NCBI GenBank assembly: GCA_023374025.1
Contig: SIJG01000013.1
Coordinates: 854,445-918,444 of the forward strand
From: Heterodera schachtii
Taxonomy: Eukaryota > Nematoda > Chromadorea > Rhabditida > Heteroderidae
Length of the DNA stretch: 64,000 nucleotides
Direction of reading: 5' to 3'
Under the pieces are notes generated by a model that saw nothing but the letters and a program-made list of their open reading frames with translations, did no database searches and was not told the origin of the DNA. A program made the position numbers and the translations under genes. Positions 21,040 to 32,473 of this stretch are shown here, piece by piece. Each line of letters begins with the position of its first letter. Positions within the stretch are counted from its first letter, which is position 1.

Positions 21040-24000
21040 TCAGTCTTCCGTCTCCGAGTCGGTGCCCTCCGTGTAGTCGTCCGTCGACACGAGCTCGTCA
21101 TCCTTGTCCACCTGCGCCTCGTCCTCCGTGTCCTCGTATTTGACGGGCGGTGGCTCACGTGCCGGGTGCACTTCCATCTGCGGACGGAGGGATTGAAAAT
21201 AAAATTTAAAAAAACTAACAAAAGCATTGCTTTATTTAAATAATATTTTGCTACCTATTTGTTCATTCTCAGATTTAAAAAACATCAAAAATCATTAAAG
21301 AATTTGAAATAAATAAAATTATTTAAATAATCTCATGACAACTTCGACCCAATTAACAAAATCCTTTTTTAATTTATTTTGGCGACACACGGAGATTTTC
21401 ATTTAATTGATGGTACTTAAGAAAAAGTTTAATTATAGTTTTAAAAAATCAAAAAACTGAACTCGGACTAGATTTTCCCATTTTCAGACAGAACCATGGA
21501 AAATCCTGACAGAACCCGAGCTTTGACTGGATGAATTCCAATTGACTTTTATCGGCCAACCCCCCAGAACCAAGAACTTTGAATCTGATTGACTTTGTCG
21601 GCCACCCCCCCCCCTGTCCACCTTGACGTCCACGGAGTAGTCCATGTCCATGTAGGAGTCAGAACGGATGTGCAGCGTGAAGAAGTAGTTGCCCTTCTGT
21701 GCCGGGGCGGAGAAGCGCAGTTCCACCTGCACAAATACAATAGGTTACTGTTTGAAATTTACGAGTTACTGTAAACAGCAATTTTCGTTACATTGTACGC
21801 AAAATGGGATATTGTAACTAGATGCAAAAATTTTGTGGCAACAACTCACCGTCTTCTCCTGGTCTAGCGTCTTGCACGGTTGCACCATGGTGACCAGTCG
21901 GCGTGTTTTGCGCTCCAACAAATACAGGTACCACCACTCGAATTTGTCGCCCGGAAAGTAGGGACAATGGACCTGGAACAAAATGATAATTAACTAATTA
22001 AAAATAATAATTAAAGGAAATGAAAATACGATGAAAGCATTGGAAGGGAAGTGAAAAAAATGAACAAATCAACGGGAGAAATTTTTTTTAATTTTCACAA
22101 TGTAAAAAACTACTGAGGCATCAAATGCTTGGATGTGTACCGGTTGAACCCGAACCGGTAACCATCCTCGGAATGATCAGGTGAATTGATCCAAAGCAAT
22201 GATGATCATTGATCAGCAAAATTAATCGTCCAGGCCAACATGGACTGGCAGTATTTTCCCAAAAGAAAAAAAGGATTGATTCTGTCCATTTTAGATCCTT
22301 GTGGCCCTTGTTTGGTATTTTATGATGCCACCAGCCTCGTGGTGGTTGACGGGCTCGGTGTCCAGCAGCATGTCCTGCTTCCGGATCAGCTCATCATCGT
22401 CCATGTCGTCGTCCTCATTTTCGTCCCATTGGCGCGCCCCGTCGGTGTCCATGTCGAAACTGCTGCCATTGTCCGCTTCAGCATCCTTTAGTGTAGCAAC
22501 AAGCATTAATTGAAGCAGCACCCCCCACATCCACAGCTCAATCGGGAATAACTTGCCACCCGTAAGAAAATTTCAATTGTTTTAAAAAATTTGGGAGGGG
22601 GGCTGGACGTAGGTGTACCCCGGAACACGACAAAATCCAGGGTGTCTTGTGCAATACAAGTACGTTCTGGTCAACCCAACCCGTGCCTGCTGTTGTTGCT
22701 GATCGCCAGCGGTGCACTGCTCCCCGCGGCTTTCGGAGGTTTCCTCCGCGGCGTGTCCGGCGGCGATGGCACGGCATTACTGCCTTCCTGCGACTGTTGC
22801 TGTTGTGATGACTCTGCCGCTGCGTTTGCCGTCGTCGCCGGTACGCCGACGGCATGCCGTTTCTTTGGCTAAAACCACGTTCAGTTACCAATAAAGTAAT
22901 TGCATTTTATTGTCAGCCGATGTACCCATTAATTTCGTCCAAAATGGGGGTCATTTTGACTTTTTTTGGATCAAATTTACAAAAAAATACCCATTTCTCG
23001 ATTATTTTTTTATTTTGGGGCGCAACCATGCCGAAATAGGTCGTCCAACCCCCATAAAATTAGGAATTTGTATGTTTTTTAAAGCAAATTGAAAATGCCC
23101 TCCCACGCCCAAACCTTTCCACTGACTTTGCCCCCCTTCTTCGCCTTCTTCTTCGGCTGCTTCTCCCACACTTTTCTCTTCCCACTGTTTTGCTGGTCCT
23201 CTGCGTCTCTGGCCGCCTCCTCCGCGCTTCTCTCTTTCTCCGCCGCTGCTGCCGCAGCTGCGGCGGCGGTCGTTTTGCGCATAAATGCGCCGTTGTCCAT
23301 GCCCAACGCTTTGCTGTCCGCCGCACTCTTTGGGCCCTCCGCTATTTCCTGTTTTCGCCTGTCTGCGTCCAGCAGCGGGAAACGACGGAGTGTCACCTTG
23401 AAAATATGAGAAATTTTTTGAGTCAGAAAATACGAAAAAAACGACTTTCTTGGTAATTTGAAGGGACAAAAAAATCGTACAATTAAAGACTTGGGTTAGA
23501 TTTTGAGACCACTAATTGCTGTCATTAGGGGCAGCATAATGACCTTTAATGTGACCACAGAGCCAACAGTGACCGTCTCTTTGTCGTCCTCCCCCTGCAC
23601 TTCGATGCGCGTGTCAAACTCCAGCCTTGGCATCATGCCGAGCACGTAAATAATCTGAAGAATGGAATGGAAAATGCAATTTGTTGACACTGTATTTTCT
23701 GTATACAATTGAATTATAAAAAATTTTCATTGCACCACTCACATCTTCGTATTGGTCAGAAGTGATTGTGTTCAGCAAAGCCCTGCGCCGGAATTCGTTG
23801 AGCTGTGCCAAGTCTTGGCAAGTGATAACTCGGTTCTGAAAGTGCCATATATAGAAAGAAATTTTTTTTAATTTACATTAATATTTAACCAAATTCTTTG
23901 AATTCCAATAATTTTCCCCGGCGATGGACCACAGCCATATTCATCTTTTTTTGAATAACCGTGCCGAAGATGCGGTTTGAAAGGCAAAACACCGTCGATT

Positions 24001-24177
24001 TACTTGACTGTACCACGTTCGCAAATTACGCCCCCCCCTGGATATCGAAGTTGGGATTCAAATATTTTTCATTTTTCACCCGTCCGAACCCTCGCCAAAG
24101 CGTACTTTGCGCAGGTAGACAATGTTCTGCTCGCGCACGTGCGGCAACTGCAGCAGCGCGCTGTTCCGTGGAATGCC
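21040..24177 (-). CDS. sec63: Sec63 translocon component, C-terminal half only
   Basis: Sec63 is an ER membrane J-protein that works with Sec61 and BiP in protein translocation. Clear exons are 24080 to about 24160 (LLQLPHVREQNIVYLRKV), 23743-23835 (VITCQDLAQLNEFRRRALL), about 23548-23660 (MPRLEFDTRIEV), an Ala/Lys-rich exon about 23118-23396, a Gln/Ser-rich exon about 22675-22870, an acidic exon about 22340-22491, 21850-21972 (HCPYFPGDKFEWWYLYLLER), 21622-21726 (VELRFSAPAQKGNYFFTLHI) and 21040-21177, ending in an acidic tail (GTDSETED). Known Sec63 proteins have the same order: Brl domain, charged linker, W-W-rich beta domain, acidic tail. The N-terminal membrane segments and J domain are not found upstream to 28.4 kb, and the 5' edge at about 24160-24177 has a weak acceptor. 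The gene is either cut here or has a very long intron. Confidence 0.88.
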
Positions 24178-26042
24178 AATTTATATATATGTTATATAGG
24201 TAAGGGGTTTCGCTTCAAAAACTAATTTGAGTCGAACGGGAATAGGTACGGAGCTGAAATTTGGCATGGGTATGTAGTAGGTTACGGCGCATCCGGGAAA
24301 AATACGGATTTTCCGGTCCGGTGGCCAATTGAGTCCCAGCGGCTCGAAAACTGACTTTGCCCACAGTCTCAGTGTTACGAAATTTTTTGCTTTTGATTTC
24401 GGGGATTAGAGGACCCCAAAAGCGAAATGCCCCAACTGTGGCCTACAACTTTGCCAGCAAAAATTTTTTGATCAGATCAAAGGCCTGAGCTGTAGGTTAG
24501 GCAACGTAAGAATCACTTTTTTTGGACACTTCAGTACCAGTCGAATAGCTCATCAGGGTTTGAACTAAGCTGGAGGTGGCCAGCAGACTTATTGTAGAGC
24601 TCAATGAGCTCGATTTTTCCAAATTTAAAAATTTCGAAAATTTTCAAAAATTTTCAAGTTAGGCCTAAAAATTTGTTTTCGGGTTTTTGAATTTTAGGAT
24701 TTTTTAACGATTTTTCCGGGAAAAACGGAGAACACTTTCAAAACATCGTTTTTCGAGCTCTATCGATTGGTGGGATTTTTAGAAAAATTTCGGTTTTTTC
24801 TCGGAAATAGAAAAAATTTTTGGCCTGAGCGGGACATTTGAGTCCCGGGCCCATAACTCATCAGGGGTCGGTTTTAGTTAAAAAGTATCTTAGAGCAAAA
24901 TTGTAGAGAATTTTATGGGCTATCGAATGGTGTACTATAGGTCGGAAATTTTTCAAAAATTTTCGAGCTAGGCCCGTAGAAATTTTCGAAAATTTTTTTT
25001 GGCTTGAAAAAAAGGGTGAAAAATATTTTTCTTGGGTAAATTATGGTGCTGATCACGATTCTAATGTTTATTTTAAGTTTCATAATTTTAGGAATTTTTA
25101 AAAAATTCTTTATTTTATGGGAAATTTTTGGCCCTCAGGATTTTGGGTTAAAATTTGAAAATTCATTACTAAGTGAAGGTTTGGTCAATTTAAGTGAATT
25201 AAAGCTCTAAAAATAGAGAAAAATCAGGAGAATTTAATGGGATTTAATTGAAATTTATATCACAAAAATAAAAAAAAGTATTCCAGAATTTCTGGAAAAA
25301 TTCGAATTTTCAGAAAAAAATTCCTACCTCGGTTCTGAAAAGTCATTTTGGAAAAATAAAATACTACAAAAATCCGCAATTTTTTGCTCTATTATATAAA
25401 TTTTATTTGGCATTTTTTATCACTTTCTTACGAATTGTTACAAAAATAAAAGTGATTTTGGATTCGGGACCATAGGGGGGTGACTAGGATTTTTGAGTGA
25501 AAAAATTTTTTGACCTAAAATCTTCCAAAACATGTCTTTAAAGCTATTTTAGGGTTCTGATCACAAATCTGAAATCAGATTTCAGTTATGAGATCGTTAA
25601 GGCCTCAGAATCCCCGTGTGATTGGGGATTCTGGGACATGTTCTGAGGGGGGGGGGGGGGGGCAGGTTCGGACCCGGACGGTGTACATTATTTTTTTATT
25701 ATTTTTGAGTTAATTTTCATTAGATTTAATAATTTTAAATGTTTTAGTTTTTATTAATAATTAATAAATTTTTAAATTTAATTTAATTATTTTTAGAGAA
25801 TAATGATTTTTATTTAATTAATTATTATTTTTAATTAAAGGATTTCAGCTATTATTTTAAAATTGAATTTGTCAAAATTTTTTTCATTTCAATTTAAATA
25901 ATATTCAATTATTATACATTTCATAATTTGTTTTTGATTAATAAAAAGTGTATTTTATTATAAAAAACTGAAAAATATATGCATTCGATTTTTTATCTAT
26001 TTTTAATAAAAATAATTCCTTATTTATTTAATTTTAAACCAT
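24178..26042. other. AT-rich non-coding DNA with poly-G run
   Basis: No gene seen. There are several imperfect repeats of AAATTTTTCAAAAATTTTCG followed by GCTAGGCCC-like words, and a run of 16 G at about 25647-25662. The position, between the cut 5' side of sec63 and the minisatellite, makes it a candidate insertion or junction region. Confidence 0.4.
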
Positions 26043-28237
26043 GTTGTACCTCTTCCTCCCGTGGTTGTACCTCTTCTAACCACCTTTGTACCTCTCTAAT
26101 CACTGTTGTACCTCTTCTATTCACTGTTGTACCTCTTCTTTTCACTGTTGTACCTCTTCTTTTCACTGTTGTACCTCTTCTATTTACTGTTGTACCTCTT
26201 CTAACCACCTTTGTACCTCTCTAATCACTGTTGCACCTCTTCTAATCACTGTTTTACCTCTTCTTTTCACTGTTGTACCTCTTCTTTTCATTGTTGTACC
26301 TCTTCTTTTCACTGTTGTACCTCTTCTATTCACTGTTGTACCTCTTCTTTTCACTGTTGTACCTCTTCTTTTCACTGTTGTACCTCTTCTATTTACTGTT
26401 GTACCTCTTCTAACCACCTTTGTACCTCTCTAATCACTGTTGCACCTCTTCTAATCACTGTTTTACCTCTTCTTTTCACTGTTTTACCTCTTCTTTTCAC
26501 TGTTGTACCTCTTCTTTTCACTGTTGTACCTCTTCTTTTCATTGTTGTACCTCTTCTTTTCACTGTTGTACCTCTTCTTTTCACTGTTGTACCTCTTCTT
26601 TTCATTGTTGTACCTCTTCTTTTCACTGTTGTACCTCTTCTATTTACTGTTGTACCTCTTCTTTTCACTGTTGTACCTCTTCTTTTCACTGTTGTACCTC
26701 TTCTTTTCACTGTTGTACCTCTTCTTTTCATTGTTGTACCTCTTCTATTTACTGTTGTACCTCTTCTTTTCACTGTTGTACCTCTTCTTTTCACTGTTGT
26801 ACCTCTTCTATTTACTGTTGTACCTCTTCTTTTCATTGTTGTACCTCTTCTTTTCACTGTTGTACCTCTTCTTTTCACTGTTGTACCTCTTCTTTTCATT
26901 GTTGTACCTCTTCTTTTCACTGTTGTACCTCTTCTTTTCACTGTTGTACCTCTTCTATTTACTGTTGTACCTCTTCTAACCACCTTTGTACCTCTCTAAT
27001 CACTGTTGCACCTCTTCTAATCACTGTTTTACCTCTTCTTTTCACTGTTTTACCTCTTCTTTCACTGTTGTACCTCTTCTTTCACTGTTGTACCTCTTCT
27101 TTTCATTGTTGTACCTCTTCTTTTCACTGTTGTACCTCTTCTTTTCACTGTTGTACCTCTTCTTTTCATTGTTGTACCTCTTCTTTTCACTGTTGTACCT
27201 CTTCTATTTACTGTTGTACCTCTTCTTTTCACTGTTGTACCTCTTCTTTTCACTGTTGTACCTCTTCTTTTCACTGTTGTACCTCTTCTTTTCATTGTTG
27301 TACCTCTTCTTTTCACTGTTGTACCTCTTCTATTTACTGTTGTACCTCTTCTATTTACTGTTGTACCTCTTCTTTCACTGTTGTACCTCTTCTTTTCACT
27401 GTTGTACCTCTTCTTTTCACTGTTGTACCTCTTCTTTTCACTGTTGTACCTCTTCTTTTCACTGTTGTACCTCTTCTATTCACTGTTGTACCTCTTCTTT
27501 TCACTGTTGTACCTCTTCTTTTCACTGTTGTACCTCTTCTTTTACTGTTGTACCTCTTCTTTTCACTGTTCTACCTCTTCTATTTACTGTTGTACCTCTT
27601 CTTTTCACTGTTGTCTATTCTTTTCACTGTTGTACCTCTTCTTTTCACTGTTGTACCTCTCCATTCCCCGTTGTCCCTCTTCAAATCACTGTTGTACCTC
27701 TTCTTTTCACTGTTGTACCTCTTCTATTCACTGTTCTACCTCTTCTATTTACTGTTGTACCTCTTCTTTTCATTGTTGTACCTCTTCTTTTCACTGTTGT
27801 ACCTCTTCTATTTACTGTTGTACCTCTTCTATTTACTGTTGTCTCTTCTTTTCACTGTTGTACCTCTTCTTTTCATTGTTGTACCTCTTCTTTTCACTGT
27901 TGTACCTCTTCTATTTACTGTTGTACCTCTTCTATTTACTGTTGTACCTCTTCTATTTACTGTTGTCTCTTCTTTTCACTGTTGTACCTCTTCTATTTAC
28001 TGTTGTACCTCTTCTATTTACTGTTGTACCTCTTCTTTTCACTGTTGTACCTCTTCTTTTCACTGTTGTACCTCTTCTTTTCACTGTTGTACCTCTTCTT
28101 TTCATTGTTGTACCTCTTCTTTTCACTGTTGTACCTCTTCTATTTACTGTTGTACCTCTTCTATTTACTGTTGTCTCTTCTTTTCACTGTTGTACCTCTT
28201 CTATTCACTGTTGTCCCTTTTCTATTCACCGTTGTAC
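26043..28237. repeat. Minisatellite, 21-bp unit, roughly 100 copies
   Basis: About 2.2 kb of tandem 21-bp units built on TTGTACCTCTTCT followed by TTTCACTG, ATTTACTG or ATTCACTG. A longer variant block (CTAACCACCTTTGTACCTCT, then CTAATCACTGTTGCACC) recurs at 26076, 26201, 26410 and 26976, so the array has higher-order structure. Because 21 is a multiple of three, long ORFs occur in several frames on both strands (up to 611 codons of FHCCTSS or LLFTVVP repeats). They have no start context or flanking exons and are not called as genes. Order decays after about 27540. Confidence 0.92.
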
Positions 28238-28239
28238 CT

Positions 28240-28430
28240 CTTTCCCCGTCATTAGAAACGGGCGCGACGCGCCCGTTCGAGGCCGCGAAGCGGCCTAAAA
28301 ATCGCTGATAATATTTTAAAAATCCCAAATCTCTTCACAACCTGATAGCTTATCTAGGTAGCGAAGCTCAAGAAGCGCGAAGCGCTTTTTCACAGCTAAA
28401 ATGCCAACGGTTCACGCACCCGCTAGTTTG
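28240..28430 (+). other. Cluster of GC hairpins with a Helitron-like 3' end
   Basis: Directly after the minisatellite come three perfect short hairpins: ACGGGCGCGACGCGCCCGT, GGCCGCGAAGCGGCC and AAGCGCGAAGCGCTT. The last is followed after about 35 bases by CTAG and then T (28423-28427). Helitrons end in a hairpin followed by CTRR and insert before T, and some carry minisatellites, so 24.2-28.4 kb could be a non-autonomous Helitron. The hairpin-to-CTAG distance is longer than usual and no TC start was identified, so this is tentative. Confidence 0.35.
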
Positions 28431-28697
28431 TCTTTTATAACGCTTCACTCATTTTAATTTTAAGCAAAATGTTCAAAACCGATAAATCAAATAATAAATT
28501 TAACATGAATTTAAAAATAAATATTTTTTGTTTTTTCTGTTGAAAAAATTATTTAAACTGTTAAAAAACAAATATTTTTATGTTTTTTTCTCATTACCAA
28601 AAAGCCCCACTTAAACAATTTTTTAAAATATTATTTTAATTTTAAATATTAATTAAGCCTTCCTAAATTTCAACAAATTTGCTTAATTCGTAGAGAA

Positions 28698-29722
28698 ATG
28701 GAGAAACAACAGCAGCAGCAGCAAAAAAGTGACCAAAAGGAGAAAAGTGATCAGCCGAAAAGTGATCAGCCGAAAAGTGATCAGCCAAAAAGTGATCAGA
28801 AGGTGAAAAAGGTCGCTGTTGTGCGGCCGCGCGTCGTTCGGAAGGGAAACGGTGGGCGTTTTGGTAATTACAAATCACAGTAACTTTTGCGATATTTTAT
28901 ATCAAATTTATTTTCAAATTGGGTTGGCCGTAATGGCGGGATTCCGACTGTGATTGAGTGGCACCAAAATTCGGCATTTTCTATTCAATTAAGCTTTTCC
29001 TTTTTTTGTGTGTGAAATTTACCGCAAATGAACAGAGAACAGATTTAAAATTTGAAAATTCAAATGCCTTTTTGTTTTTTGTTTTGAGTGACACTTATTC
29101 ATGACTTACTGTCACTTTCAAATTGACCCCTCCCCCCCTATTAGTCCCAAATTTTTCTATTATTAACAATTAATAAATTGCCAGAAATGCCGCTAGCTGA
29201 GTCTATGGAACTCGACTCCTCAACTGACGACGACGGCGCGCCACACTGGCCGGTGATTTTGATTTAAAAAAAAATTCAAAATGTGACAGAAGAAAGGCAC
29301 GCGTCAGCCAATCATTGGCCACCATGCGTGCCGAAATCCATAGATTGGCTCATAAAATATTTTTTAAGACAAAAAGATCTGAAAATATTGGAATTTTCTT
29401 AAAATTGCTCTAATAAAACGGCCCCATTTTAAAGCTATTTTTTTAGAATCAATTAAGGCATTTTGAGAATATTTTGCGATTTGTAAGCATTTAAATAATT
29501 ATTCTAAATTCAGCACGATTGTCGGAAGTTGAGGGTCGTCTGTCCAAATTGGAGCACACAATGGTCCAAATGCTCACCGAGCAGAAGCATATGATGGAGA
29601 AATTGCTTAAGGTGGAAAATGTTGATTAATATCATAATTAATTACGCAAAAATGAATTAATAATTAATTCCGAAATGTCCTAATTAATTTTAAATTTTCA
29701 GATGGTGGCGGACAAGCAGTAA
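28698..29722 (+). CDS. Small hydrophilic protein with coiled-coil C-terminus
   Basis: Four exons with good splice sites: 28698-28863, 29185-29252, 29514-29611 and 29702-29722. The first starts MEK, then a Gln run and four SDQPK-type repeats, then a basic stretch (VAVVRPRVVRKG). The second is acidic (ESMELDSSTDDDG). The third and fourth give a heptad-like helix, LSEVEGRLSKLEHTMVQML, ending MVADKQ. It may be a small adaptor or chaperone-binding protein; no family recognised. The phase between exons 2 and 3 disagrees by one base, so an exon boundary is misjudged or there is a one-base error. TAA at 29720-29722. Confidence 0.55.
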
Positions 29723-30104
29723 AAGAATATGCCGTGCCGTTAATGAACAAAATTCATTAATATGCTTAATTCTTACTTAATTTTAATCATATTTTTCATT
29801 TTTTTAAACCGATAAAATATAAAAGCATAAATGGCAAAACCATTAAAAATTAAATTTTTAAATTTAAGCAAAATCATTAAAATAGCCAAATGGCTTTGGG
29901 ACTGAACCGTCCACTGACTAAAAGCATGAAATTGCGACAAAATACATATGAATCGATTCCGCACGGTCTGTTAATAAAGAATCCGAAAGATTTTTTGGAT
30001 AAAAAAGAAATTGACAAAAGTTATGGGTCCTCAAAAATCTCAAAAAATGACTTTGATTAAAAAAAATTAATTTAGGTGAGCCAAAAAAACGTAAAACACT
30101 TCAG

Positions 30105-30943
30105 GTTTTTGAAAGCATGCGAAGACGGAGCAAGTAGTGGGGCGAGACGTAGGGCGGAGGAAGACGTCTGACCGTGCTGGGACGTTTCGTAAAATCCGCC
30201 ATTTTTGCAATTTTTTCGACAAAAAATGCTATAACTTTGCTTAAAACCAACCAAATTTTACATTCTTGATAATTCGATAGTACAGCTTTTTCTCTATTAG
30301 CCTGCAAAATTTCAAACAAAATTATCATTTAAACTAAGTTATGGCAGAAATAGTACTTATTTTCATACAACTTTTTCCAAAGTTGACCAAATTTTTTTAA
30401 ATTTGGCATGCTAATAGAGAGAAAGCTTGGCTATCGAATGATACCAAGAATGTAAAATTTGGTTGATTTTAAGCAAAGTTATAGCATTTTTTGTCGGAAA
30501 AATTGCAAAAATGGCGGATTTTACGAAACGACCTAGCACCACGTCTGACGAGCGGCCCCCGCCAATCAGTCAACCGCCTGCGGATCACGCGCGGACTTCC
30601 GTTGTTGTATTACCGCCACCCATCGATGAGTTGGAGGAACGGTTGGCCGCGTTGCGCGGAGTCCGCGTGGAAATGGTACGAAAGCCGCGACTGGTGAGAA
30701 CGGCACACATTCTGCTGACATTCACATTTTTGACTATAGCCGACATTTTCTTGAAATTTTAATCGCGTCAAAGTCGAGACTCTCGATTTTGCCTTACCAA
30801 AACTTAAATTCAGTCGTTTGCTTTTTTCAGATGGTGATCAACGACAGCGATATGAGAACAGCGGTGATGTGCCGTTGAGTGACGAGGCGGCACAACTGCT
30901 CCGACTGGTCCTTCCAGGGCAATCGTCAATGTTATGGGACTGG
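30105..30943 (+). CDS. Protein with MIM1-like motif, exon split by a transposon
   Basis: After a CTTCAG acceptor, 30105-30172 encodes FLKACEDGASSGRDVGRRK then TSD. The frame is broken by the 368-bp element at 30173-30540 and resumes after the duplicated 9 bases as TSDERPPPISQPPADHART, reaching IDELEERLAALRGV and a GTGAGA donor after 30693. LEERLAALR fits the LxxRLxxLR core of MIM1 motifs that bind MIT domains, as in ESCRT-III and ANCHR/ZFYVE19 proteins (inference from motif only). The next exon starts at 30831; its best frame encodes SDEAAQLLRLVLPG and ends LWDW at 30943, but the phase does not match the donor. Either the gene is inactivated or the element is removed as part of an intron. Confidence 0.45.
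30173..30540. mobile_element. Inverted-repeat MITE with perfect 9-bp target duplication inside an exon
   Basis: The ends are CGTGCTGGGACGTTTCGT and the inverse of GGTGCTAGGTCGTTTCGT. Arms of about 165 bp are almost identical and contain TGGTATCATTCGATAGC and CTCTATTAGCCTGCAAA. The perfect flanking repeat is ACGTCTGAC (30164-30172 and 30541-30549). A 9-bp duplication and long inverted repeats fit the Mutator superfamily. The length (368) is not a multiple of three, so it shifts the host frame. Similar termini are found at 48724-49261 and 58340-58870. Confidence 0.85.
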
Positions 30944-31088
30944 TAAATCAGTCCTGTCGATTGGGATGGCAAAAAATGAATTAATTTTTTTTTTTGAAAT
31001 TTTAAAAATAATTTGATGGATATAATTTATTTTGATAATTATCTGATAAAAAAATATTTAATTTGGAAAATAAAAAAATAAATTAAAA

Positions 31089-31152
31089 TAGTGGGATTCG
31101 AACTTTTGGGGGAAAAGTAAAGCCAAAGGCATAACCACTGCACCATCACCGC
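31089..31152 (-). ncRNA. Degenerate tRNA-like sequence (tRNA relic or SINE head)
   Basis: On the minus strand, GCGGTGATGGTGCAGTGG matches the RNA polymerase III A-box pattern and AGTTCGAATCC the B-box pattern, about 30 bases apart. The T-stem and acceptor stem do not pair well and an odd CTTTGG/CCAAAAG hairpin replaces the anticodon arm, so it is not a working tRNA. It could be a tRNA-derived SINE head. Confidence 0.35.
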
Positions 31153-31405
31153 TCACATTGCTTTCCCTTTCTTTGCATATTATATAGAGAAGGAAAAAAG
31201 GAAAAGCCGCATAACTCAGCGCACATGTTCATTCAGCAAAAACGGTTAAAAATTCAAATAACAAACCGGGGTCAATCTACCCACCCATCAAGTTTCATTC
31301 CGAAACTCCACATTCACTTGGGGGCCTCTCCTTTGTCAGGTTGAACTCGGCTACGCTCAAAATTTGGCAACAAATTACGACAGGAGTTCCCAAAAGTAGC
31401 CAACA

Positions 31406-31937
31406 ATGGTCGACGATCAGTGCTCATTGGACAGTGAATGTCCTTCGTCGGTGTTGCAAAATGTGAGTCGTCTCAATGAATGTGATTGAAAATGATCGTC
31501 GAGACTGAAAATCTTGGCCAAGAAGCGTACCGGCCGAGTGCCAAAACCATCACCACCACTAGTGACTGAGGAGATCGTTTTAGGTCATCTCGGATGCCCT
31601 TCGCGCGCCTTCCCCGTCCAACAGAACGGTGTCCGATGGCGGCCAATTGTACCCGAACTTTGCCGAGTGCGTGCGAAAGGTCGCGCGGCATTTCCTCGAT
31701 TTTTGTTTACTTTCGATACAAAATTAAAAAAGACAATCGATCCATTTTGATAAATTTCAGACAGTTGAAGACGCACAAGCAGCCGAAAGGGAAGCGATGA
31801 AATTCATTAGAAAATATGAGCAGCAAAACGGTGGAGGAGGAGAAGGACAACAACAATCGACAAAGTCCGACCAAAGGGGGATGACCGCCGGTCACTCTCC
31901 AATCGGCGGTGATCAGAGAGGCTCTAGAACCAAATAA
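31406..31937 (+). CDS. Small soluble protein, 109 residues, unidentified
   Basis: Three exons join in phase with standard splice sites: 31406-31462 (MVDDQCSLDSECPSSVLQN), 31584-31679 (VISDALRAPSPSNRTVSDGG, then QLYPNFAECVRK) and 31761-31937 (TVEDAQAAEREAMKFIRKYE, then a Gly/Gln-rich tail ending SRTK). There is no signal peptide or membrane segment. The middle is predicted helical and charged. It could be the 3' part of the upstream transcription unit at 30105-30943, but its own ATG and spacing fit a separate gene. No homologue recognised. Confidence 0.7.
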
Positions 31938-32473
31938 AACTGATCGGAGAAATGAAAGAACGGAAGTTTGCAGTTTGGTGGTCAAACGGACATTTCTTAT
32001 GTATTTTCTCCCGTGAACACAACAATTTAATTGATAAATCACAATAATATTGTTAAATTAATTTAATTTCCACTTAATCATCCACTTGGACGAATAAAAT
32101 AATGCCTATTAGTTAGAGCAAATATTTGCCACATTTATACGGGCCTAAAAGGCACTTAAAAGCTAGAGAAAGGCAGCAAAAATTCAGTATACAAAAAAGC
32201 AAGTGTGCGAATGTTTTGAATTTCAGAAATATTCTGATTTGGATGGTCCAAATCTGACAAATAAACATTTTAAATCCGAATCCTGGGTGAGTTTATACAT
32301 AAAAGACAATGCATTTACATGTAGCGATATAATGGAATATACAATACAATGGAAATACAGCAGAGAAATACATATTATGCTTTACATATCGTTTCATCGC
32401 ATTGACTGTTTTATTGGCATCCGCATCATTCTTCATTCCACTCGTCCTCTGCTTAAGTCTGCATGATGGCACT
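31938..32473. other. Intergenic DNA between convergent genes
   Basis: This lies between the stop codons of a plus-strand gene (31937) and a minus-strand gene (32474), so both 3' untranslated regions must lie in it. No further gene was seen; the small ORFs are AT-rich. Confidence 0.4.

Noticed and set aside
26043..28237. CRISPR array
   Set aside because: Units are contiguous 21-mers without unique spacers, in a eukaryotic sequence.
26420..28308. 611- and 440-codon Cys/Ser/Thr repeat ORFs and their minus-strand counterparts (VNRRGTT repeats)
   Set aside because: They arise because the minisatellite period is a multiple of three; several frames on both strands stay open.
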